DNA of 64,000 bases from Streptomyces sp. NBC_00271 (GTDB lineage: Bacteria > Actinomycetota > Actinomycetes > Streptomycetales > Streptomycetaceae). A program made the position numbers and the translations under genes. This document shows positions 56,540 through 64,000 of this stretch, piece after piece. Under the pieces are notes generated by a model, which worked only from the letters and a program-made list of their open reading frames with translations, did not search any database and was not told where the DNA came from. Position 1 is the stretch's first letter. Each line of letters opens with the position of its first letter. Where the stretch lies: the NCBI RefSeq assembly GCF_036178845.1, contig NZ_CP108070.1, positions 11,868,114 through 11,932,113 of the forward strand. The letters are read 5' to 3'.

Positions 56540-58403
56540 GCTGGCTGAAGACGAGACGCAACTGCTCCGGGACGTCCTGAGGGTCCTCGAGCGCCGAAGC
56601 GAGCTGATACATCATGTCGGGCTTGCCTCCGGGGCCACTTTCGCTCTGCTCCCGCAACGTCTGCTTGACCGCGTCACTGAACTTGCCCCCGCGCAGCTGC
56701 AAGAAGTCCTCGGGCGCCCAGAGTCCTTCGGTCCTGGGCCAGATCTTGTTGGCGACACGGGCCCAGACCTCGTCGGTGAAGGCCTCCTCGAGCTCGTTGA
56801 ACTTCTCCCCGCCGGGGAGGCTCAGGTCGGGCTCACCGATGAACTTGACGTAGTCAGCCGCGCGCGGACCGAAGAACTGGGTCAGCTTAGCGGGCTTGAA
56901 GATGCTCTTGGGCAGGTTGCGGCTGTCGGCGTCGACCACCAGCATGAAGGACCGCTCGTGTTCGGCGAGGTAGCGGGCCAGATGCAGCGCTCCCTCATTG
57001 TTGAAGCATGCCCACAGGGCGATGCCGGCTGCCTGAAGCGACAGCCTCTCGCAGAGCTTGAATAGCAGGGGGAAGGCGCGCTGTTCGGTGTCGCCCTCTA
57101 CAGCGAGGAAGCAGCGTTCGTGCAGCAGAACGGAGTTCCGCAGGCCGAGCCCGGCGGCGATCTTCCAGAGGTGCTGCTCGAGCTCGTCTCCGACCACCCC
57201 GGCCCCGATCCGCTCGATGACGGTGCGGTGGTTCTCCAGCTTGAGGTGGACGACGTCGGAGATCTCGACGCCGTCGATGAGGTTCATCGAGTGGGTGGCG
57301 ACGATGACGCCGACGTGTGACAGCGCGCTCTGGTCCTGGATGAGCTGCATGACGCGTCGCTGGTGGTGATAGTCCAGGTGCGTGTCAGGCTCGTCGTAGA
57401 TGACGATCGTCTGCACCGCGGGAGGCTTGGCGTCCTCTTCTTCGGCCGGGACCGCAGGCTGGTCCTCTTCCTCCTCGGCCAGCAACTCGCTGGTCCACTC
57501 CCACACGGCCAAGGCGACTCGTCTGCTGCGGCCGAGCCCCGAGCCCTCCAGCCCGACGGACTCCCCGGCAGCACGGGCCACCCGCAGCGGGGCGCCGCGA
57601 AAGCCATGCTCGAAGGAGACGTCCGGATCCACGTATACGTCAGCCAGGTCCGGGCAGCGCAGCTGAATGTGATCACAGAGGGACTTGGCTTCGGTCCGAA
57701 GACGATCCTTGACCTCGTCTTCCAGCTCACTCAGCTTGCCCCTGAGCTGCGGATCCTCCATGTACTGCTTGAACCGGCCGCTCAGGGCACTTTTGATCTC
57801 CGCATCAGGGTGAGCGGTCTTGCCGTCAAAGGGCAACAGTCGTGGCATCCGCTTATCCAGCAACGAGGGCGCGGGGAGCCATGTCTCGCCGCTGGAGTGC
57901 TCGCGCGCGTAGGCGCGCAGTGCCTTCTGCAGGTCTTCCTTCTTGCCGCTCGCCGAGTCGAGCCCGTACTCCTTGACCAATGCCTTCAGCGCCGGGACCA
58001 GAAGCGACGACAAATCACGCAGTCGCTCGTCATCCGGAAACGAGCTCCAGTACTCAAGGTGCCCTACACGGTCTTGACCGGCCCGGCGGCGAATCCGTAC
58101 CAGTGCGGGCAACTCAAGCTCCGCCTGCTCCCACTCGTCGAGCTGAAACTCCCCGACCACCACGGTCTCTTCGCACCGCTGAGGGGGAGAGCCAGCCGCC
58201 AGCTCCTGTCCGCCGGGCTGCGCCACGAACGTACGGTCGTCTTCCTTGAGCTTCTGCGATCCGGTGAGAAAGTGCAGCGAGTCGAGCACAGCGCTCTTGC
58301 CGCCGTCGTTGTGACCGGCCAAGATCGTCGGTTTGCGGACCGGGATCTCACGGACATCGGTCAGCGAACGGAACCCGCTGACGGAGAAGCTGTTGAGGTA
58401 CAA
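56520..58403 (-). CDS. OLD-family ATP-dependent nuclease (second copy)
   Basis: 627 residues from a TTG at 58403. Walker A LAGHNDGGKSAVLDSL, signature GSGLGRSRRVALAVW, Walker B TIVIYDEPDTHLDYHHQ, His VIVATHSMNLI, TOPRIM CFLAVEGDTEQRAFPLLF and FMLVVDADSRN. It is only distantly like the nuclease at 52458 and has no adjacent helicase, so it is a class-1 single-gene OLD type rather than Gabija. Probably another anti-phage nuclease in the same island. An internal Glu-rich linker (about 310-330) separates ATPase halves. Confidence 0.88.
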   Translation of the reverse strand: MYLNSFSVSGFRSLTDVREIPVRKPTILAGHNDGGKSAVLDSLHFLTGSQKLKEDDRTFVAQPGGQELAAGSPPQRCEETVVVGEFQLDEWEQAELELPALVRIRRRAGQDRVGHLEYWSSFPDDERLRDLSSLLVPALKALVKEYGLDSASGKKEDLQKALRAYAREHSSGETWLPAPSLLDKRMPRLLPFDGKTAHPDAEIKSALSGRFKQYMEDPQLRGKLSELEDEVKDRLRTEAKSLCDHIQLRCPDLADVYVDPDVSFEHGFRGAPLRVARAAGESVGLEGSGLGRSRRVALAVWEWTSELLAEEEEDQPAVPAEEEDAKPPAVQTIVIYDEPDTHLDYHHQRRVMQLIQDQSALSHVGVIVATHSMNLIDGVEISDVVHLKLENHRTVIERIGAGVVGDELEQHLWKIAAGLGLRNSVLLHERCFLAVEGDTEQRAFPLLFKLCERLSLQAAGIALWACFNNEGALHLARYLAEHERSFMLVVDADSRNLPKSIFKPAKLTQFFGPRAADYVKFIGEPDLSLPGGEKFNELEEAFTDEVWARVANKIWPRTEGLWAPEDFLQLRGGKFSDAVKQTLREQSESGPGGKPDMMYQLASALEDPQDVPEQLRLVFSQLRKLAA

Positions 58404-58712
58404 CGCGCCTGCTCACTTTCCTGACGTACACGCCACCGCAGGTAGCCCGCCAGCAAATGACTGCGGTATGCCGCCCGGCGCCCCTCACGCCATCCTAGAA
58501 CGAAGACCCCAACCGCCACGTCCGTCCCATTCAATTCAGACAACTCAGCACCACTCCAGGGCTGTCGGCTCTGATTCGCATCTTCTGCACCTGCTCTCCT
58601 CCTACTGAGTGGGACACCGAACGATTTACAGTCCCAGCTCGACTTCAGGTATCCCGTTGGCAGCAGGCCTGAGACCCTGCTGGGCGAAGGCGAGAAGTGT
58701 GACGGTCCGTGC
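58404..58712. other. Intergenic region, one weak reading frame
   Basis: A minus-strand frame with VGVFVLGWREGRRAAYRSHLLAGY upstream of the second OLD gene (about 58410-58540) looks somewhat coding but has no good start or family; nothing else is seen. Confidence 0.3.
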
Positions 58713-59240
58713 TTGGGGGGCGTGGTGGGTGTTGCGGCGTTGGTGGTGTCGGTGGTGGCGCTGGGGGTGTCCGGGTGGGCGTCGCTGCGGCAGTTGAGGT
58801 TGGCGCAGCATGCCAACACCCTGCCGGTGCTGGTGGATCTCTTCCGTGAGCATCGCAGCGCCCGTCTGGCGGGTGCGCGGCAGTTCGTGCATGAGCGGCT
58901 GCCGGGCTGTGATCTGTCGGCAGGTCTGGACGGGGTACCGGAAGCCCAGCGGGAGTTGGTGCGCGAGCTGGCCTGGTTCTACGACAACTTGGGTGCTCTG
59001 GTCGCGCATGGTGTGGTGGACATCGAGCCTGTCTCCGGATATCTGGGCGGGTCGGTGGTCTCGGTGTGGGAAGGGATGCGGCCGCTGGTGGAAGCAGAGC
59101 GGGCCAAGCGGGCCAGGAACGCCATGCCGGATCCGAACCGCTGGCAGGAGTACTTCGAGAACCTCTACCACCTGGTCCGTGAGATCCCCGCGGACCAGGC
59201 CCGTGCGCGGACCGAGCTGTGGCGGCTTCCGCGCCCATGA
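58713..59240 (+). CDS. DUF4760-like membrane protein
   Basis: 175 residues; start uncertain (TTG 58713, GTG 58722 or 58725). One N-terminal membrane helix (VVGVAALVVSVVALGVSGWASL), then LAQHANTLPVLVDLFREHRSARLAGARQFVHERL...LVRELAWFYDNLGALVAHGVVDIEPVSGYLGGSVVSVWEGMRPLVEAERA, the text of DUF4760-type proteins found beside phage-defence genes. Function unknown. The following nuclease-like gene is on the same strand. Confidence 0.75.
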   Translation: MGGVVGVAALVVSVVALGVSGWASLRQLRLAQHANTLPVLVDLFREHRSARLAGARQFVHERLPGCDLSAGLDGVPEAQRELVRELAWFYDNLGALVAHGVVDIEPVSGYLGGSVVSVWEGMRPLVEAERAKRARNAMPDPNRWQEYFENLYHLVREIPADQARARTELWRLPRP

Positions 59241-59306
59241 TGCCCGACGCGGAGTGACGGCCAGCAGATCTGGTACCTGATCCCTGACGCGGTCGACTGG
59301 AACACC

Positions 59307-60065
59307 GTGATCGACTGGATCGTCCAGCGGGCCCTGCCCGCGCACGTCCCTGCCGCCCTGCGCCGAGTCCGCTCCCCGCACAGCATAGACGCCGACCTGG
59401 AGACACCCGCAGAGACGCAAGCCCGCGTCGCCCTCGAGGACCTGGAGCGGCGCTACATCGACGACAAGGCCCGCTTCCAGACCGACCTCGCACGGACGCG
59501 GCAGGAAGCCGAACCCGTACGGTCCGGACTCCTGTACGGCAGCGGCGGCGAACTTGCCGACGCGGTCGACGTCGTGCTGCGCGCCGCCGGATTCACCGTC
59601 ACCGACCTGGATGCGGAACTGTGCACCACCAAGTTGGCCGACCTGCTCGCCGTGCTGGACGGCGACGCGTGCTTGATCGAGGTGAAATCCACATCCGGCG
59701 CAGCACCAGAGAAACTGGTCTCCCACCTTCAACGGCACCTGGAAACCTGGCCACAGCTACGCCCCAACCAGCCGGTCACCTGCGCCGCCTTGATCGTCAA
59801 CCATCAGCACCGGCTCGACCCAGCCCAGCGCCCACCCGAGGCGTACCAGCGCAAAGAGTTCGTCGACGCCCTCAACTCTCCGGTGCTCACCACCGGCCAG
59901 CTCTTCGACTGGTGGCGCGCTCAAGACTGGTCGGCAGTGCGGACGTCCGCGCTCGGACGTCCCCACTCCGGCCGGACAAGCAAGCCAAGCACGGCACAGA
60001 GCACGGCGAGCTCCCCCCGGCAGCGCAGGTTCTGGTCCCGCTCAGGTGGTGCCAACCCCGCGTAG
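59307..60065 (+). CDS. PD-(D/E)XK nuclease-like protein, probable 5' truncation
   Basis: 252 residues if started at GTG 59307. Around residue 75-125: LLYGSGGELADAVDVVLRAAGFTVTDLDAELCTTKLADLLAVLDGDACLIEVKSTSGAAPEKLVSHLQRHL, with E(LAD)..D(LLA)..ExK in IEVKST, a restriction-type nuclease core. The coding-like text continues upstream without a start codon (SDGQQIWYLIPDAVDWNT to a stop at 59238), so the real N-terminus may be missing. The C-terminal 40 residues are Ser/Arg-rich. It may be a remnant of a larger defence protein. Confidence 0.6.
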   Translation: MIDWIVQRALPAHVPAALRRVRSPHSIDADLETPAETQARVALEDLERRYIDDKARFQTDLARTRQEAEPVRSGLLYGSGGELADAVDVVLRAAGFTVTDLDAELCTTKLADLLAVLDGDACLIEVKSTSGAAPEKLVSHLQRHLETWPQLRPNQPVTCAALIVNHQHRLDPAQRPPEAYQRKEFVDALNSPVLTTGQLFDWWRAQDWSAVRTSALGRPHSGRTSKPSTAQSTASSPRQRRFWSRSGGANPA

Positions 60066-60162
60066 CGGAGGATCCGCCGACGATCCCGACGCCGTCCCGC
60101 TTGGGCTGAGTCCTCATCTAAGGGGTGAGGCGGGGGAGTCCCGCAGGGATGGAGGTACTGCT

Positions 60163-60315
60163 GTGATCGTCCGACTCCTGGGCGGCCCGCTCACCGGTCG
60201 CGTGCTTGAGACCACCGATGTTCCGTGGGCCGGGGAATGGCTCATGGCCGGTGACGCCGACTGGGGCCTGTACGTCGCCGTGCACCGCGACCCGGTGTGC
60301 GACCGCCCCACGCGG
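60163..60315 (+). pseudogene. Small gene cut short at the helicase border
   Basis: GTG 60163 with GGAGG upstream opens IVRLLGGPLTGRVLETTDVPWAGEW, then MAGDADWGLYVAVHRDPVCDRP; after ~60300 the frame runs into the reverse complement of the helicase 3' end. Looks like a real small Streptomyces protein truncated at a recombination point. Confidence 0.45.
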
Positions 60316-60320
60316 CGGTC

Positions 60321-62996
60321 TCAAGCCCATTCGATGCCGAGCTCCCGGAGTGCGTCGCGCTGTTCCTGGGTGAGTTTGTCGCGTCTCGTTTTGGTGTTCG
60401 AGATCCACACGCCCAGCCGGACTGTTACGGGCTCCGGTTCGCCGTCGACCGCGATCTCCTCAGCGTGTCCGCGCGGCGTGGGCCGGTCCGCGCCTTCCCG
60501 TTCGACCCATTGTGCGAGGGCTGTCAGGCCCCGCTGGAACGCCTGTTGTGCCTTGCTCGGGCCCTTCGTCGACCGCGGGGCCGCCGGGGCGGGGGACGGG
60601 GCTTCAAGGGGTTGTACGCCCAGCGCGGTCAGCCTCTCCTGCTGCTCGGTGGACAGCTGCGCCCAGGTGCTCGCTTCCCGTTGCCGTGCGAGCCATTTGC
60701 CGAGGTCGTCGCCTTCGAAGGTCACGCCGGGCTGGATGTCGGGGAGGATGCCGCCGGCCTCGGTGTCTGCGAGGTCGGCGAGGACGCGGTAGTGGCGTTG
60801 CCAGTCGAGGGGCCACGGGCAGTCCCAGTCGGGGTCGATGGCGGTCAGCTGCGCGGCCCGTGCCGCGGCTCGTTCGGGGTCCTTCCCGGGGCCGCCTTTG
60901 CGGCGGAGGTTGGCGAGGTGCTGGCCGATGGGTACGAGGCCTTCGGTGTCGCTTTCGCCCCATACGGCGTCCTGCCGTGGGGCGAGGTGGCCGTGGGCGC
61001 GCCGGTACGAGCGCAGGGCGGCGAGCTTGTTTTCCCAGGCTTCGTCGCCGGGTTCCCACACCATCCCGGCTTCTTCGGCGTCGAGGAGCTCCTTGCGGTG
61101 GTCGTCGAGTTCGCCCGCGCGCAGGGCTTTTCGTTGCTGGTGGACCCACCGGCCGAGGGGGAACGCCTGGGTGACGCCGACTTCGGTCTCGGTGTCGTAG
61201 GGCACGGCGTGCAGGCCGGTGATGTGGTGTTTCTTCCGCCAGCGGAGCAGGGCTTGGTAGCCCTCGAGCCAGACCAGTGATTCGGGCCGGTACACCCTTG
61301 TGCGCAGGAAGGCGGCGATGGTGGCGGCGTCGCGGGGGGTGGAGAAGTGCAGCAGCGCGGATTCGACCGCGCCCTGTGTGTCGTCCTGCTCCTGGTCCTC
61401 GCCACGCGTCCCGTCGGCGCCGGTGATCTGTCCGTCCTGGTCGCGGACGAGGTGGTGCAGCTTGGTCTGCGGCTGCCTCGACAGTGCCCGCGAGGCGAGC
61501 TGCTCGACGAGTCGTTCCGAGTGTGAGCGCAGGCCTTGGAGTACGGCTACGAGGGGGCGGAACGAGGCGGAGGCGACCATGTCGGCCGGGTCCTCGTTGG
61601 GCTCCAGGAAGACGGGCACGATGATGCGCGCGACCTTGGTCGTGCCGTCCGGGTTCGGGCGGAGGGCGCGGCCGATGTTCTGCACGATCTCGACCTGGGA
61701 GCCGCGGGTGTCGGCGAAGCAGATGGCTTCGACTCCCCGCTCTCCGACGATGTCCACGCCCTCGCCCAGGACCCGCACCGAGGCGAGGAAGGCGCGGTGT
61801 ACCCGTCGGCCCGCCGCGTCGATGCCGTTGGCGAACTGCCGGAGGACTTTGCGCCGTTCGGCGACGAGGTGGTCGCCGCACAGCCACGCCGACCACACGC
61901 GGTCCGGGGGTACGTGGCGGCCGGCCTCGAGCTCGTAGAGCTCCGCGTCGATCGACGACTTCGGCAGCGCGTCCGCGTCGGCCAGGGCCTCGTCGGATGC
62001 CTCGGTCACGTACAGCTCCGCGGCCGTCTGCGGCATCTTCTCCGCGAACGCGGCGGCTTCCTCGACCCGCTGGTGGAACGTCATGACCGTACGCAGGTTG
62101 TGGCGCGCGGCGTGCTCGAGGAGGGCGGTTTGCAGCAGCGCGAGCCGCCGGCCCCGCAGCGCTTCCTCCGACAGCCCGAGGACGGGGGAGGGGTCGCGGA
62201 TCTCCAGCACGTCGATCTCGAACCCTGCGAGGATGTTCCGCTCGATCGCCTCGGACAGCCCGAGCTCGTAGATCCACTCGCCGTACGTCCCGTCCGGGTC
62301 GCTGGTCATGGAGGCGATCTCCAGTTCCTGGCCGTCCGCGCCTTTCTGCGGGCGGGGGGAGGCGAGGATGCGCGGTGTGGCGGTGAGGTAGAGCCGGAAG
62401 TTGGCGGGGATGCGGGTGTTGTCGTGGATGGCTGCCCAGGGCCGGGCGGTGTCCCCGGCGAGTCCGTGGGCTTCGTCCAGGATGGCGAGGTCGAAGCCGT
62501 CCATCGACTGTCCGTACAACCGTTCCCCGCCCGCCAGGGCGGCCTCCAGCGGCCCGCGGACCTTCCGCTGGCCCATCGGTGCGTCGATGTCCTCGCGGTC
62601 CACGAGGGAGGCGTACGTGGCGAACACGACCACGGGCCCCTGCCCGGCCCACAGGGCGAGCTGGATCGCGTTCGTGGTCGTACGGACCCCGAGCTGCTCC
62701 AGGACGTCGTCCTTCTCCAGCGAGCACACGGCGACCATGGGGGAGTTGTGGCCGACCCGGCGCCACGCCTGCGCGGTCTGCACCAGAAGATCCAGGGTGG
62801 GGACCATGACGAGGACCCGCCCGCCCCGGAAGCATTCCAGCGCGGCCGTAGCGGCCGTGATCGTCTTCCCGGAGCCGGTGGCGGACACGACTGTGGCGCG
62901 CGCTCCCAGCGAGGGCACAGGTGATCTTGCAGGGAATCCCACCCATTTGTGGATACGCGTATTCGCGTCCATCTGGTGTTCTCGAAGCTGGATCAC
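60321..62996 (-). CDS. SF2 DEAH helicase with helicase-associated repeats (telomere-associated helicase type)
   Basis: 891 residues from GTG 62996, overlapping the upstream stop. Motif I VVSATGSGKTITAA, II LAILDEAHGLAG, III YLTATPRIL, later VRVLGEGVDIVGERGVEAICFAD and QNIGRALRPNP (motif VI). The C-terminal third has several helicase-associated (HA) domains with W/F-rich text (FPLGRWVHQQRKALRAGEL, HLANLRRKGG, GKWLARQREA). It lies about 1 kb from the telomere, as do the ttrA/TAH-type helicases of linear Streptomyces replicons, which promote terminal functions and conjugal transfer. Confidence 0.9.
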   Translation of the reverse strand: MIQLREHQMDANTRIHKWVGFPARSPVPSLGARATVVSATGSGKTITAATAALECFRGGRVLVMVPTLDLLVQTAQAWRRVGHNSPMVAVCSLEKDDVLEQLGVRTTTNAIQLALWAGQGPVVVFATYASLVDREDIDAPMGQRKVRGPLEAALAGGERLYGQSMDGFDLAILDEAHGLAGDTARPWAAIHDNTRIPANFRLYLTATPRILASPRPQKGADGQELEIASMTSDPDGTYGEWIYELGLSEAIERNILAGFEIDVLEIRDPSPVLGLSEEALRGRRLALLQTALLEHAARHNLRTVMTFHQRVEEAAAFAEKMPQTAAELYVTEASDEALADADALPKSSIDAELYELEAGRHVPPDRVWSAWLCGDHLVAERRKVLRQFANGIDAAGRRVHRAFLASVRVLGEGVDIVGERGVEAICFADTRGSQVEIVQNIGRALRPNPDGTTKVARIIVPVFLEPNEDPADMVASASFRPLVAVLQGLRSHSERLVEQLASRALSRQPQTKLHHLVRDQDGQITGADGTRGEDQEQDDTQGAVESALLHFSTPRDAATIAAFLRTRVYRPESLVWLEGYQALLRWRKKHHITGLHAVPYDTETEVGVTQAFPLGRWVHQQRKALRAGELDDHRKELLDAEEAGMVWEPGDEAWENKLAALRSYRRAHGHLAPRQDAVWGESDTEGLVPIGQHLANLRRKGGPGKDPERAAARAAQLTAIDPDWDCPWPLDWQRHYRVLADLADTEAGGILPDIQPGVTFEGDDLGKWLARQREASTWAQLSTEQQERLTALGVQPLEAPSPAPAAPRSTKGPSKAQQAFQRGLTALAQWVEREGADRPTPRGHAEEIAVDGEPEPVTVRLGVWISNTKTRRDKLTQEQRDALRELGIEWA

Positions 62997-63556
62997 AGCA
63001 ATTCTCCGGGTTGGGGAAGGACCTGCTCGACCGAGGCAATCCGGTATGCGCCCTGCTGATAGAGACCGCCTGGCCGCCCGTAGACGGTCCAGGCCCGGTG
63101 GGCGGCTTCACTGAGGGAGGAGGCCATCATGTGGACGGTGAGCCGTGGTTCGCCTCCGCCCGGAGGGCCGGCCCGCTGGGCGACGATCCGGTAGACCCGA
63201 TGACGCAGCATCTCGGCCGGTGCCCCGCCGTGCCGCTCTGCAGCGGCTACGTCAAGGGCTACACGCTGCATCCGCTGCTCCTCACGACGGCCTACACGCG
63301 GATCCTGCCCCGGTACGTAGACAGGCATCTGCTGCTCCGTCATCACGTAGGCGATCCGCTCCCATTCAGCGCACTCCCACATGGCGATCATCAGCTCACT
63401 CAAGTTGAGGATCTCTGCTGGTCCTTGGCGTGCACGTTCCTCGCGCTCCCGGGAGTGCCGTGCATGCGCGTGTACCTGGCCGAGGACGAGCCCGGCGGCC
63501 TTTCTCGTCACACCGAGCCGGGCTATTTCAGCCGGAAGATATTCGTAGACCGACAT
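62993..63556 (-). CDS. Telomere-proximal protein of unknown function
   Basis: 187 residues from ATG 63556 with GGGAG upstream. MSVYEYLPAEIARLGVTRKAAGLVLGQVHAHARH is a possible HTH-like region; the rest is helical and charged, ending YRIASVEQVLPQPGELL. Stop overlaps the helicase start (GTGA), so the two are co-translated. The outermost gene before the telomere. No family is recognised. Confidence 0.7.
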   Translation of the reverse strand: MSVYEYLPAEIARLGVTRKAAGLVLGQVHAHARHSREREERARQGPAEILNLSELMIAMWECAEWERIAYVMTEQQMPVYVPGQDPRVGRREEQRMQRVALDVAAAERHGGAPAEMLRHRVYRIVAQRAGPPGGGEPRLTVHMMASSLSEAAHRAWTVYGRPGGLYQQGAYRIASVEQVLPQPGELL

Positions 63557-63685
63557 GAACCCGGCTCCCTCGCTGCCAGAGTGTGTCTCCTGTTTCCACC
63601 AACTCTACATGCTGCATCAAATCGACGATGCGTTACACGGAAACCAGAACACGAACGAGCGACCCACCACCCCGGCAGCCAGCCC
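63557..63685. other. Spacer between outermost gene and telomere
   Basis: About 130 bp, relatively AT-rich, holding the promoter of the terminal operon and no other feature. Confidence 0.5.
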
Positions 63686-64000
63686 AGCCCGCGGCAGCGG
63701 GCTAACGGCCCGTAAGGCGCAGCCTGAAGGGCCGTCAGGGCGGGGGAGCGCAGCGGACCCGCCCCAGGAGTGCGAAGCACTCCCCAACTCCCTTGCTAAA
63801 AACGCAAATAGCCGCACCTGACACACCGTCAACCCCGGGCAGCGCGCAGCGCGGCCCACCGGCCGCGAAGCGGCGGCCTCCCTCAACTCCCGAAGCGAAG
63901 CGGAGGAGTTACCCGGCGAAGCCGGGCGCGGTGAGCGAAGCGAACCGCCGGCACCGCGAAGCGGGTGCCTTCGCTTGCACATCGCGCAGCGATGTGGTAC
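63686..64000. repeat. Streptomyces-type linear replicon telomere
   Basis: A chain of palindromes, several with perfect GCA or GAA loops: 63686-63703 (GGCA loop), nested 63705-63735, 63738-63764, 63767-63783 (GGAGTGC-GAA-GCACTCC), 63837-63857, 63862-63874, 63885-63910, 63912-63926 (CCCGGC-GAA-GCCGGG), 63928-63948, 63950-63969 (GAA loop, one extra G) and 63978-63996 (CACATCGC-GCA-GCGATGTG). Read inward from base 64000 the strand starts GTACCACATCGCTGCGCGAT, the invariant second palindrome of archetypal Streptomyces telomeres. The first palindrome (CCCGCGGAGCGGG) is expected to begin just beyond the window. Such sequences fold for terminal-protein (Tap/Tpg) end patching; tap and tpg are not in this window. 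Confidence 0.92.

Noticed and set aside
56520..58403. Second Gabija system
   Set aside because: The OLD nuclease has no adjacent UvrD-like helicase; the helicase at 54583 is coupled to the other nuclease.
60604..63111. An 835-codon minus-strand frame over the helicase
   Set aside because: Arg/Pro-rich out-of-frame translation of the helicase gene, whose motifs are in the frame ending at 60321.

Overview
The window is the end of a linear actinobacterial replicon, almost certainly a Streptomyces chromosome arm or large linear plasmid. Three things show this: the very high GC content, the gene families (DUF6233, DUF6126, DUF6313, SigJ-type ECF41 sigma factor, replication-relaxation protein), and above all the last ~315 bases. 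These form a chain of GCA- and GAA-loop palindromes and finish, read inward, with the canonical Streptomyces telomere string GTACCACATCGCTGCGCGAT. The outermost palindrome of the archetypal telomere (about 12-13 nt) seems to lie just beyond base 64000.

Layout. 1-2.1 kb: DUF6233 fragment, a Y-family-polymerase-like protein without obvious catalytic acids, and an N-terminally shortened FemX-like ligase. 3-11.6 kb: a stress/signalling block with three ArsR paralogues, each behind its own AT-rich palindrome, a SulP anion transporter, a PNPOx-like protein, serine-kinase/STAS anti-sigma switches, a ComB phosphatase and a truncated hydrogenase-4-like pair. 12-13.6 kb: DUF6313, a small CxxC protein and a pentapeptide-repeat protein. 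13.7-16.8 kb: an insertion-sequence graveyard (IS5 fragment, integrase fragment, complete IS6-type element, frameshifted IS3). 16.8-27 kb: a candidate MarR regulon, with genes or gene remnants preceded by GAGCATATGCTC overlapping a TATGCT -10 box (NTF2-like protein, a decayed operon, marR itself, a Tat-exported alpha/beta hydrolase, a nitrilase and a truncated second marR). A full tatABC set sits inside this block. 27-32 kb: nuclease and ISL3 fragments, an orphan Imm21, DUF488, and a PP2C phosphatase. 31.3-38.3 kb: GlxA/HD-hydrolase/MFS genes, then an ECF41 sigma factor with a perfect ECF41 promoter in front of an oxidoreductase-cupin-(broken AhpD)-SDR series. 38.3-40.4 kb: RHS, CoiA-like and replication-relaxation remnants.

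40.5-51.8 kb: a large orphan helical protein (1089 aa), then a complete Tn7-like transposition operon on the minus strand (TniQ, TnsA-like, TnsB/TniA, TnsC/TniB and a fifth HhH-glycosylase-like protein), then a small-membrane-protein/ECF-sigma/unknown operon. 52.4-60.3 kb: a defence island with a Gabija-like pair (OLD nuclease plus UvrD helicase), a second OLD-family nuclease, a DUF4760 membrane protein and a PD-(D/E)XK nuclease-like gene. 60.3-63.6 kb: a two-gene telomere-proximal operon (unknown protein plus SF2 helicase with helicase-associated repeats, like the telomere-associated helicases of linear replicons), followed by the telomere.

The many decayed genes, IS fragments and gene duplications (three AhpD/CMD copies, two marR copies, three arsR copies) fit a subtelomeric accessory region shaped by recombination. 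All functional assignments are from motif and family recognition by eye; no database search was run.
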